Assembly (NCBI GenBank): GCA_031267175.1
Contig: JAIRZP010000118.1
Span: 1 to 7,943, forward strand
DNA: 7,943 bases
Reading direction: 5' to 3'
Origin: Coriobacteriales bacterium
GTDB lineage: Bacteria > Actinomycetota > Coriobacteriia > Coriobacteriales > UBA8131
The translations under genes and the position numbers were made by a program. Shown in pieces: positions 1 through 6,233 of the stretch (position 1 is the stretch's first letter; each line of letters starts with the position of its first letter). The notes under the pieces are model-generated. The model was not told where the DNA came from. It did not search any database and worked only from the letters and a program-made list of their open reading frames with translations.

Positions 1-1765
1 TGACGGGCTTGGGAGTGATCGTGCCTGTGACAGTCGGTTGGGCTGCAAGCTGATAGTTAGAGGCGAGGGCTGGAGGGGTGGCGGCAAGCGTAATGCCGGC
101 AAGGCCTGTCATGTCCTGGTCTGTATGCACGTCCTTTGAGGCGTAGGTACCCGAGGCGGCTGTGAGGTCCACGGTAAGCGTCTCACCGGGAGCCGCTCCA
201 GACACGATGCCGCCGGAAAACTGCGAGGGGGCCGAGGCATCGTCGTCGTCGTAGACCTTGCTAGCCGTAACACCGGTGATAGTGACAGTTTTGACTGCGA
301 TGCTTCCTGAAACAGCAGGCTGAGAGACAAGACTGTAGTTGGATGCGAGAGTGGCGGGGCCTGGAGTGAGGCCGATATCGGAGACTCCTGTCAGAGGCAG
401 ACCGGTGTGCACGTTCTTTGAGGCATAGCTGCCCGAGGCGGCAGACAGATCTACGGTCAGCACCTCACCGGAAACTGCTCCCATGACCGTGCCGCCGCTA
501 AACTGGGAGGCCGCTGTAGCGGCTGTGCCATCGTAGGTCTTGGTGGCGGTGATGCCGGTGATGGTGACGGGCTTGGGGGAGATCGTTGCGGTGACCTTTG
601 CGTCCGATCCATCCACAACCCTGGGATCAAACAGGTACTTGAAGGCATCGGTGCCCGTAAGGCTTCCTCCCACCACAAGATCGTGGGTTCCCGCGTCCTT
701 TCCATCGAGCGCAAAGCTGGGGTTGCTGAGCACCACCTTGTCCCCGCCGGCCACGCCTCCGAGCGAGGGAGTGCCGCTATAGGAGACATCGTTGGTTCCA
801 TCGTATTCCCTGGAGACAGGAGTGATGCCGGTGACAGGCGCATCAGTTCGTTTATCGATGGTTTCTATCGCCACTGTCAGCTTGTAGGTGCCCACCGGAG
901 TAGCTTTATCTGCCTTGACCGAGAGGGTCAGGGGATAGACACCCGAGGGCCGGATGTCTGCCGCGCTCCTAATGTCAAGCACGGTGGCCTCCGCAGAAGA
1001 GAGTGGCTGTGACTGAAGGCTCAGCGCAATGCCTGCGGACGAGGGCTGTGTGATGGCTGCCTCAAGCTTGACATAGCGACTCTCTGTGAGACCAGAGGTG
1101 TCAAGGTCAAAGGTGGTGCTTGCAGCAAGGCCTGAGCCACGTTCCACGGAAAGGACAGGAAGCGGAGAAGCAGGAGCGGCCTGCGCAGGCACGGGAACCA
1201 GGAAAGTAAGCACGAACAGGGCAAGTACCAGCACGGGGAGCATACGCCCTATGCGATGCATAACAGACCGTGGGGAGGAAAAAGAGCTCCCAGGCGCTTC
1301 GCTACTGGCAGCATCCTCTGTTCCCTGCGTTGACGGAAGATTCGTGTCGTCTGAACGGCCTGCGTCATAGCCTGCGAGGGCACGCCTTGACCGTATGCGG
1401 ATGAGGGTGCTCGCGACAAGGAACGCCGCACCTGCGAGAACAAGAGCAAGGTTGATGAGGACGAGCGGAATCGTGCCATCCGTTGTTGAAGGCGTGGTGA
1501 GAGCAGCGCCTGGGCGAGGCGTTGGAGGCGGAGGCGAAGGTGGAGCCGGGTTGGAGTCGGTCACGACGATGGTGACAGGATAGTCTGTCACAGAGGTCTC
1601 GTCAGCGCCATGCGCCAGAGACAAAGGCAGCGCAAGGAAAAATACCAGCGTCGCAGCGAGTGCTACAACAAGCCAGGAAACAGTGCTCAGAGTCCCCAAA
1701 CCAGAGCGGATACTTCGAGATGCGGACGAAAAAGACACTGGCGTATGAAGAGGGCATGTTCGCAT
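1..1765 (-). CDS. YDG-repeat secreted/membrane-tethered surface protein (3' end beyond left edge)
   Basis: The frame is open without a stop from ATG 1765 to the left edge, giving 588 residues with the C-terminus missing. The start is supported by GGAGGG at 1770-1775, four bases upstream, and an in-frame TGA 18 bases before the ATG. In order: a hydrophobic signal-like segment (residues about 29-52), a short Pro-rich stretch (74-86), a membrane helix (about 99-122) followed by an Arg-rich tail, a polar linker, and a second signal-like segment (about 175-196) ending in AQA-A. Next comes an extracellular-type domain (about 203-305), then three tandem modules of about 90 residues. The modules carry the YDG-domain hallmarks (Thr-Ile-Thr-Gly ... 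Lys-x-Tyr-Asp-Gly-Thr), known from bacterial surface and adhesin-like proteins. A role in the cell envelope or adhesion is inferred; no ligand can be named. It is divergent from the flavin reductase gene. A sortase or other anchor, if present, would lie off the window. Confidence 0.85.
   Translation of the reverse strand, partial: MRTCPLHTPVSFSSASRSIRSGLGTLSTVSWLVVALAATLVFFLALPLSLAHGADETSVTDYPVTIVVTDSNPAPPSPPPPTPRPGAALTTPSTTDGTIPLVLINLALVLAGAAFLVASTLIRIRSRRALAGYDAGRSDDTNLPSTQGTEDAASSEAPGSSFSSPRSVMHRIGRMLPVLVLALFVLTFLVPVPAQAAPASPLPVLSVERGSGLAASTTFDLDTSGLTESRYVKLEAAITQPSSAGIALSLQSQPLSSAEATVLDIRSAADIRPSGVYPLTLSVKADKATPVGTYKLTVAIETIDKRTDAPVTGITPVSREYDGTNDVSYSGTPSLGGVAGGDKVVLSNPSFALDGKDAGTHDLVVGGSLTGTDAFKYLFDPRVVDGSDAKVTATISPKPVTITGITATKTYDGTAATAASQFSGGTVMGAVSGEVLTVDLSAASGSYASKNVHTGLPLTGVSDIGLTPGPATLASNYSLVSQPAVSGSIAVKTVTITGVTASKVYDDDDASAPSQFSGGIVSGAAPGETLTVDLTAASGTYASKDVHTDQDMTGLAGITLAATPPALASNYQLAAQPTVTGTITPKPV
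5..286 (-). repeat. YDG module 3 (94-residue tandem repeat unit)
   Basis: Residues 494-587, in exact 94-residue register with module 2. The hallmark is changed to Tyr followed by four Asp residues. It ends with Ile-Thr-Pro-Lys-Pro-Val, the same sequence type that precedes module 2, so at least one more module probably follows beyond the left edge. Confidence 0.8.
287..568 (-). repeat. YDG module 2 (94-residue tandem repeat unit)
   Basis: Residues 400-493. It shares a 94-residue (282-base) period with module 3. Matching segments include Thr-Ile-Thr-Gly, Ser-Gln-Phe-Ser-Gly-Gly, Leu-Thr-Val-Asp-Leu, Ala-Ala-Ser-Gly and Leu-Ala-Ser-Asn-Tyr. It carries an intact Lys-Thr-Tyr-Asp-Gly-Thr hallmark. 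Confidence 0.8.
569..835 (-). repeat. YDG module 1 (divergent copy)
   Basis: Residues about 311-399 of the surface protein. It starts with Val-Thr-Gly-Ile-Thr and has the Glu-Tyr-Asp-Gly-Thr hallmark at 320-324. It ends in Ile-Ser-Pro-Lys-Pro, like the junctions between later modules. The interior differs from modules 2 and 3 and is shorter, so it is an older or different subtype of the same fold. Confidence 0.65.
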
Positions 1766-2072
1766 ATTTCCCTCCAAACCTCAGAGCTTGTTCAGCCTAT
1801 GCGCTGTTGTCATGCCAACGTTTCAACATCTCTCAGCCTAACACGCCAGGCCCCCTATCGGCAAGCACGCCTAGTGCAAAAGGTAGTATATGTGCGGTGT
1901 ATGCAGGCAAATGCATTAGACTATCGGTATAACTTGAAGAAAAGATGTCCTGAAAAGCTGGAGTAATGGAACGAGAGTACGCGATCAGCTCCTATTCGTT
2001 TAGTTCACGTTTCCAGCCACCATCTTCCATCAACTGCCTGCAACCCAAAAACGATATTTTTAAGTTTACGTC
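1766..2072. other. Divergent intergenic region, no gene
   Basis: No convincing gene lies between the YDG protein start and the reductase promoter. The DNA is more AT-rich than its flanks. For the minus-strand gene the best -10 candidate is TATACT (minus strand, 1885-1890), about 120 bases before the ATG. Its upstream -35 candidates are poor: TTGCCT at 14-base spacing or CATTTG at 17. Short imperfect dyads occur, for example GCAC/GTGC near 1863-1876, but none is strong enough to call an operator. Any regulator site shared by the two divergent genes would be here. Confidence 0.5.
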
Positions 2073-2101
2073 TTGCTTACAGTTCGCCTGTTGCCTATAA
2101 T
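2073..2101 (+). promoter_or_regulatory. Sigma-70/SigA-type promoter of the flavin reductase gene
   Basis: The -35 hexamer TTGCTT lies at 2073-2078, then a 17-base spacer, then a perfect -10 TATAAT at 2096-2101. Transcription would start near 2108, leaving a leader of about 70 bases before the ATG at 2178. No operator or riboswitch fold is obvious in the leader. Because the -35 itself contains the TTG at 2073, that codon cannot be the translation start. Confidence 0.8.
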
Positions 2102-2177
2102 GAAAATCACGGAGAAGTTGGGCAGCGAGACAAAAGCTCGCCCGCAAGGATCCAACTACAAAGAAAAAGGAGAAGAA

Positions 2178-4064
2178 ATGGACAGATCACAGAAAAAAGG
2201 CATTTCAAGGAGAAGCTTCCTGACGGGAGCCGCAGCAGCCGGAGCGCTTGCCACCGCAGGCCTGGCAGGCTGTTCGCCTGGAACCGGCAGCGCGCCGAGC
2301 GGCAGTTCAGGGAGCGGGACAGAAGCAACCACGGTTGGAGCTGTGTATCCCTGGGAGAACGCACCTGCCCCCATCACCGATTTTGCCGAGACTGTCGACA
2401 CCGAGATACTCATCATCGGTGCCGGCATGTCGGGCCTTGCTACCGCGTGTTCGGCGGCAGAAAGCGGCGCAAAGGTCACCGTTGTTGAGAAGTGTCCCAA
2501 CTTTAATGGACGCGGCGGCGGCTTTGGTGCTATAAACTCCCGTTACATGGAAGCCGTGGGGGCAACCTTTGACAAGCCAGATGCCTATGCACACTGGATC
2601 GCCCAGACAGGCAGCAGAGCGACGGAGACTTTGATAGCAAAATTCTTCCGCGACAGCGAGCGTGCCTCCAACTGGGTGCTCGACAAGATCGACGCCGTAG
2701 GCGGTGCAGTGATGGTGGGCGACTTCTTCTCTAAGGACACGGTCTGGTCCGAGGTGCCCGGCTATCATATGGCCTTCCTCATGCCAGACCCCAACGACCC
2801 CGAGGCTCCCCCGTTGTTTGAGTACAACCCCTTCCTGCCGGCCACACTCTGCCATGCTGACGCGGTCGAGGCAGGGGCCGAGTTCATCTTTAACGCGCCT
2901 GCTGTACAGCTCATCAAGGAGGGCAACAAAGTGGTAGGTGCTGTCGTAGAAACCGACGCAGGGGTTTACACGCGCTTCAACGCCAGCAAGGGCGTTGTGC
3001 TCGCAACCGGCGACATCTCCGGCGATCCCGAGATGGTCAAGGCCTATGCCCCTATCGCCCTGCCCTATCCGCTTGAACGCACACAGTACACCCCTACCAG
3101 CGTTGGTGCCGGCTGGAACAGCGGCGAGCCGGTCAATAACGGCGAGGGTCATAAGATGGGCATGTGGGCCGGCGCGCAGATGGTAGACCTGCCGGGCCCC
3201 ACCATGATGCACCCGCAGGCGTTCACGTGGTTCCACGCTGCCTTCTTGTTTGTTAACATCAATGGCGAGCGTTTCTTCTGCGAGGACACCTGGGTTCAGG
3301 GCAAGTCCAACAACATGGTGCGCCAGCCTGAGCAGCGGGCCTTTGCCATCTTTGATGATAACTGGCTGGAAGACATCGCCAACACCGTTGGTTATGGCGG
3401 CGGCATGTTCTGGGATAGCTTTCGCCCCTTTGGCTCCCCCACCACAGCGGCCGCGGAGAGCTTCAGAGCTCAAATGTTTGAGGGAGATGCCATGGCAGGA
3501 GGGCCGAGCTGGCTTGAGTTAGGCGCAGAGCCCGACGCGGCCACCGACCCGGTAACCTGGACGCAGCCCGCCTGGCAGGCTGACACTATCGAGGAGCTGG
3601 CAGAGCTGATCCATGTGCCCGCCGACACGCTCAAGGCAACCGTGGATCGCTATAACACCCTCTGCGATGCTGGCTCAGACACCGACTTCTTCAAAGAGGC
3701 CACCTTCCTTACCCCCATCAAGAAGGCACCGTTCTATGCCACGAAGGTCGGCCCGGCTGTGCTCGCCATCCCTGCCGGGCTCAAGTGCAACGAGGACTTT
3801 GCCGTGCTCGACGCAGATGGCAACGCCATTGATGGCCTGTACGTCGCGGGCAATATGGTAGGCAGTGTCATAGCCGTTGATTATCCCATCAACGTGGCAG
3901 GCAACAGCCACGGGCGCTGCATCACCTTTGGATATGACCTGGGCAAGCAGCTTGCGGGTGACTACGAGCCTGCTATCAAACCTGGCGACCCGATGCCCGG
4001 GCTTAAGGTCGGCAGTGTCAACCGCTGGACTGCTGATGGCTTTCCTCTCGAGCCCAGCGCCTAG
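2178..4064 (+). CDS. Tat-exported FAD-dependent reductase lipoprotein (flavocytochrome c/fumarate reductase superfamily)
   Basis: A 628-residue protein starting at ATG 2178, behind AAGGAG at 2167-2172. The N-terminus has a twin-arginine motif (Ser-Arg-Arg-Ser-Phe-Leu, residues 10-15), an Ala/Gly-rich hydrophobic core, and a lipobox Leu-Ala-Gly-Cys with Cys32. A Ser/Gly linker follows. The FAD Rossmann motif Gly-Ala-Gly-Met-Ser-Gly is at 81-86 with Glu104 after the second strand, and the C-terminal FAD-binding segment is at about 553-590 (Tyr-Val-Ala-Gly-Asn ... Gly-Asn-Ser-His-Gly-Arg). This is the FAD_binding_2 fold of fumarate, urocanate and related reductases, which pass respiratory electrons to an organic acceptor outside the membrane. 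By eye, positions matching Shewanella Fcc3 Arg402 and Arg544 are Val373 and Asn572, so the substrate is probably not fumarate. There is no FMN-binding or haem domain and no adjacent partner gene. The acceptor is unknown. Confidence 0.9.
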   Translation: MDRSQKKGISRRSFLTGAAAAGALATAGLAGCSPGTGSAPSGSSGSGTEATTVGAVYPWENAPAPITDFAETVDTEILIIGAGMSGLATACSAAESGAKVTVVEKCPNFNGRGGGFGAINSRYMEAVGATFDKPDAYAHWIAQTGSRATETLIAKFFRDSERASNWVLDKIDAVGGAVMVGDFFSKDTVWSEVPGYHMAFLMPDPNDPEAPPLFEYNPFLPATLCHADAVEAGAEFIFNAPAVQLIKEGNKVVGAVVETDAGVYTRFNASKGVVLATGDISGDPEMVKAYAPIALPYPLERTQYTPTSVGAGWNSGEPVNNGEGHKMGMWAGAQMVDLPGPTMMHPQAFTWFHAAFLFVNINGERFFCEDTWVQGKSNNMVRQPEQRAFAIFDDNWLEDIANTVGYGGGMFWDSFRPFGSPTTAAAESFRAQMFEGDAMAGGPSWLELGAEPDAATDPVTWTQPAWQADTIEELAELIHVPADTLKATVDRYNTLCDAGSDTDFFKEATFLTPIKKAPFYATKVGPAVLAIPAGLKCNEDFAVLDADGNAIDGLYVAGNMVGSVIAVDYPINVAGNSHGRCITFGYDLGKQLAGDYEPAIKPGDPMPGLKVGSVNRWTADGFPLEPSA

Positions 4065-4108
4065 CCTGACCTGACGCCAGCTCCACCGCTGGTACCATCA
4101 CACACCTC

Positions 4109-4146
4109 GCGGCCCGTCCTTGTACTGAGGGCGGGCCGCCTGTTCT
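4109..4146 (+). terminator. GC-rich hairpin after the reductase gene (terminator or intercistronic stem)
   Basis: Arms at 4109-4119 and 4129-4139 form an 11-base-pair stem with one G-U pair and a nine-base loop. The tail (CTGTTCT) is only partly T-rich, so termination may be incomplete. The ribosome binding site of the next gene begins one base after the tail. A smaller 5-bp hairpin (4077-4081 with 4088-4092) precedes it. Confidence 0.6.
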
Positions 4147-4163
4147 AAAGGAGTACGATACCC

Positions 4164-4766
4164 TTGGAATCCTTGGAGTCCCATCCATCACCAGAGCCAG
4201 TTTCAGAGCCTGTTCCTTCGATAGCAGAGGCTGAGCACAGAGACGCGGAGCAGGCCTTTGACCGTCTGGAAGCACTGCTGGCAGAGCTTCCTGCCATCCA
4301 AGAGGAGGACAAAAGGCTTACACGGGCACGTGAGGCGCGAGAGCTGCGCACGACACAACAGCGCACTCAGCTGCTTGAAGCTGAGATAGCCTCTTACGGG
4401 AAAGCCATCGACACAGCCCTTATAGAAGCAAAGGCTGCCTCAGACCGCCGGGACAAAGATGAGGAGGGCCGCCAGTCTGCCCTTGCGCGTATGTACACCG
4501 AACTCAGATATACGCGCCTCGCGACGATGCAGCGCTCGGGGGATAAGCTCCGTGCGCTGCTTGAGCAGGGCGTGCTCAGCCTTGATGATCCCCTCGACGA
4601 TTACGCCCTTTCGGATGAGGAATACCATGCTCTGGAAGCTCGGATACGGGCTTTTCAGGAAGAGTACCAGCAGCTCTACGCATTCTGCAGACGCCTTGAG
4701 GGCCTGGAAAACGACGGTGACGCCAGCATAACGAACTCATGCGAAGAGCTCGCAGAGACAACATGA
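4164..4766 (+). CDS. Charged coiled-coil protein of unknown function
   Basis: 200 residues, start TTG at 4164, chosen because AAAGGAG (4147-4153) lies ten bases upstream. A second in-frame TTG at 4173 is possible. After a Pro/Ser/Glu-rich N-terminus (about 1-20), the rest is predicted from composition to be mostly alpha-helical. It is rich in Glu, Arg, Lys, Leu and Ala, with heptad-like spacing over about 25-125 and again about 145-185, so coiled coil is likely. No signal peptide, membrane segment or catalytic motif is seen, so it is probably cytoplasmic. I do not recognise a family. It follows the reductase by 99 bases with a hairpin between, and converges on the Fic gene, whose stop is ten bases past its own. 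With no good promoter directly upstream, transcription may depend on read-through from the reductase. Confidence 0.75.
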   Translation: MESLESHPSPEPVSEPVPSIAEAEHRDAEQAFDRLEALLAELPAIQEEDKRLTRAREARELRTTQQRTQLLEAEIASYGKAIDTALIEAKAASDRRDKDEEGRQSALARMYTELRYTRLATMQRSGDKLRALLEQGVLSLDDPLDDYALSDEEYHALEARIRAFQEEYQQLYAFCRRLEGLENDGDASITNSCEELAETT

Positions 4767-4785
4767 GGGTAGCCGGCTAACCCTC
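4765..4785. terminator. Inverted repeat between convergent stops, possible weak bidirectional terminator
   Basis: GAGGGTAGC (4765-4773) and GCTAACCCTC (4776-4785) are complementary with one bulged base. The repeat overlaps the stop codons of both convergent genes. There is no T tract on either strand, so intrinsic termination here is uncertain. Confidence 0.3.
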
Positions 4786-5338
4786 GCCTGTGAGCTTTAA
4801 GAAAGGTTCTTTTCGCTCCAAGGTACTCTGTTGGCCTCCATAAAGCATGGCGAGCAGCCTTCTGAGAAAAATCGGGTCAGGCTCGACACCCTGATACCTG
4901 TTTGCATAGGCAGCCCTCACCAGAGCATCCCTGAAATACGCTGCATGGTCTTTGAAGAGTGTGTTGTTGGCAGGCACGCCAAAACCGGCCATATAGATCT
5001 CCATGAACACGGCGATGGTTCGGGTATTACCCTCTCTGAAGGGATGGACCCTCCATATGTCGGTGATGAACGTGCCGAGGTGGGCAATCGCGGCTTCATC
5101 GAGAGGAAAGGAGTACGTGGTACCCTTCTCTTTGCCAAAGTAGTACTCCAGCCCATTTACAATGAAGGGATAGTCCTCGTAGGCAACGGTACTGCCGTGT
5201 AGGACAGGCTCGGACTTGGAGATATTCTCGACCCTCCATTGTCCGGCGATTGCAGCATACTGAGCTATGTCCTTGAAAAGCATCCCAACGCTGCCGCTTC
5301 AGCTCAGGGTCGTTGCCGCCTAGCACCATGTCATACAT
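4777..5338 (-). pseudogene. Fic-domain protein gene with an apparent single-base frameshift
   Basis: The core, minus strand in the frame ending at TAG 4777-4779, has the Fic active-site loop His-Pro-Phe-Arg-Glu-Gly-Asn-Thr-Arg (5020-5046) and an upstream Trp-Arg-Val-Glu-Asn-Ile-Ser segment typical of the fold. Fic enzymes usually transfer AMP from ATP to a Ser, Thr or Tyr of a target protein. The first ATG of that frame (5283) has no ribosome binding site. A better start is ATG 5338, with GAGAGG-like bases nine bases upstream, but it is in another frame. Removing one base from a four-T run (plus-strand A at 5276-5279) joins the two into a 186-residue protein with the catalytic His at about 98. 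The usual final Arg of the Fic consensus is Ala, as in some family members. No inhibitory (S/T)xxxE(G/N) motif or antitoxin gene is visible. Alternatives: sequencing error, true decay, or a +1 shift. Confidence 0.7.
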
Positions 5339-5414
5339 AAGCAGTCGCCTCTCTCATGTCACTATAGGCTTTTGCCACCCTCAGCGCTCAGAGCGTTGCG
5401 GTCTCACAATCATC
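5339..5414. other. Short gap between the dispanin-like and Fic genes
   Basis: These 76 bases contain a small 7-bp hairpin (5382-5388 with 5392-5398) lacking a T tract, and a TATAGT (minus strand) with no matching -35 just before the Fic ribosome binding site. Neither is strong. The Fic gene could be the third gene of a purL-led transcript. Confidence 0.35.
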
Positions 5415-6224
5415 CTATATATCGCCAAAGAGGAATATCGCGTAGAGTATGTTGACCGCGAGCCCTATGCATCCGGCTGCGATGAGCCATTTGAAGCTGG
5501 CACTCCGGCTTTGTTCGTAGAGCGCCGTGCTGCCCTGTTGATAGGCGGTGTTCATCCTGACGGCAAATACCAGCGCCGGTATGGCGAGGAGGCCTCCACA
5601 AAACAGTATCTCAAGGATGGCAAAGGTGAGGTACAGGCCAAACCTGTTGGCGACGAGCATCCGGCCCATGCCCTGCTGCGCTTGTTGCCCGTACGGCCCC
5701 GGAACTGGCACCTGCATTTGGTACGGTTGCTGATACTGCTGTGGGTAAGGCTGTTGGTACGGTTGAGCTTGCTGGTACTGCTGATACTGCTGCGGCTGCG
5801 AGGATTGTTGATAGGGTTGTTGGGGCTGATAGGGCTGTTGATACTGCTGCTCTTGGGGTTGCTGGTAGGTCGGCTGCCCGTATCCCTGCTGGTAGGGCTG
5901 CTGTTGATACGGATACGGATACGGCTGCGTGGACTGGTACGGCTGCTGAGCATACTGCTGCTCAGGAACATACATCTGCTCGGGCGGCGGCGTGGGATAG
6001 ACTTCGTCGCTCCCTACCACGCCGGATGGAGTCTCCTGCTGTGTTTGCTGTAGCGACTGCTGATAGAGCTGCGTTTCGGGCTGCGAAGGCTGTTGATAGT
6101 TCTGCTGCGCGGGAGCCTGCTGATACCCCTGCTGAGCAGAGGGTTGCTCAAACGAAGTTGGTTTGGGGGGAACCAGGTTTGGCTGCGGAGCCTCGTTGAG
6201 CGGTGGGTTCTGTTGGTCTGTCAT
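5415..6224 (-). CDS. CD225/dispanin-like membrane protein with Gln/Tyr/Pro-rich N-terminus
   Basis: 269 residues, ATG at 6224, with AAGGA at 6231-6235 overlapping the purL stop codon. Residues about 1-185 are low-complexity, dominated by Gln, Tyr and Pro in units like Gln-Pro-Tyr-Gln-Gln, with almost no Lys or Arg. This part is likely disordered and cytoplasmic. Two hydrophobic segments follow (about 197-222 and 245-267), joined by a polar loop of about 22 residues. The pattern of a first helix with Phe-Cys-Gly, then Val-Phe-Ala-Val-Arg-Met-Asn, then a Tyr-rich loop with Ser-Arg-Ser-Ala-Ser and a second helix resembles the CD225/interferon-induced transmembrane (dispanin) fold. That family is widespread in Actinobacteria, usually with Pro/Gln/Tyr-rich N-termini and no firm function. 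The family call rests on pattern, not a search. It is probably cotranscribed with purL. Confidence 0.8.
   Translation of the reverse strand: MTDQQNPPLNEAPQPNLVPPKPTSFEQPSAQQGYQQAPAQQNYQQPSQPETQLYQQSLQQTQQETPSGVVGSDEVYPTPPPEQMYVPEQQYAQQPYQSTQPYPYPYQQQPYQQGYGQPTYQQPQEQQYQQPYQPQQPYQQSSQPQQYQQYQQAQPYQQPYPQQYQQPYQMQVPVPGPYGQQAQQGMGRMLVANRFGLYLTFAILEILFCGGLLAIPALVFAVRMNTAYQQGSTALYEQSRSASFKWLIAAGCIGLAVNILYAIFLFGDI
5718..6134 (-). repeat. Degenerate tandem codon repeat encoding Gln/Tyr/Pro-rich tract
   Basis: Residues about 31-169 of the dispanin-like protein are encoded by loose repeats built from CAG, CAA, TAC, TAT and CCG/CCC codons. On the plus strand they appear as recurring CTGCTGATA and CTGTTG units. 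The units are too irregular for a fixed period, but the tract is long enough to recombine or slip. Confidence 0.7.
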
Positions 6225-6233
6225 GGGGTATCC

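Noticed and set aside
1..1765. Tandem YDG repeats as a CRISPR-like or mobile repeat array
   Set aside because: The repeats are in-frame protein modules with a 282-base period and no spacers, terminal inverted repeats or transposase.
1610..1966. Plus-strand frames spanning the start of the YDG gene and the intergenic region
   Set aside because: They overlap the well-supported minus-strand start and ribosome binding site, with basic, unstructured translations.
2307..3473. Minus-strand open frame of 388 residues across the reductase gene
   Set aside because: Shadow of a GC-rich gene. The plus strand encodes a clear FAD protein with signal and motifs, and the antisense product has no recognisable domain.
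4120..4148. TTGTAC-17-TTCTAA as a promoter for the coiled-coil gene
   Set aside because: Spacing is ideal but both hexamers match the consensus poorly, and the sequence lies inside the hairpin.
5382..5398. Small hairpin after the dispanin-like gene as a terminator
   Set aside because: Seven base pairs with a G-U pair, a three-base loop and no T tract on the minus strand; not convincing as an intrinsic terminator.
5313..6053. Plus-strand open frame of 246 residues, Leu/Arg-rich, looking like a membrane protein
   Set aside because: It is the antisense of the Gln/Tyr codon repeats of the dispanin-like gene; CAG/CAA read on the other strand gives Leu runs. It has no credible start or family.
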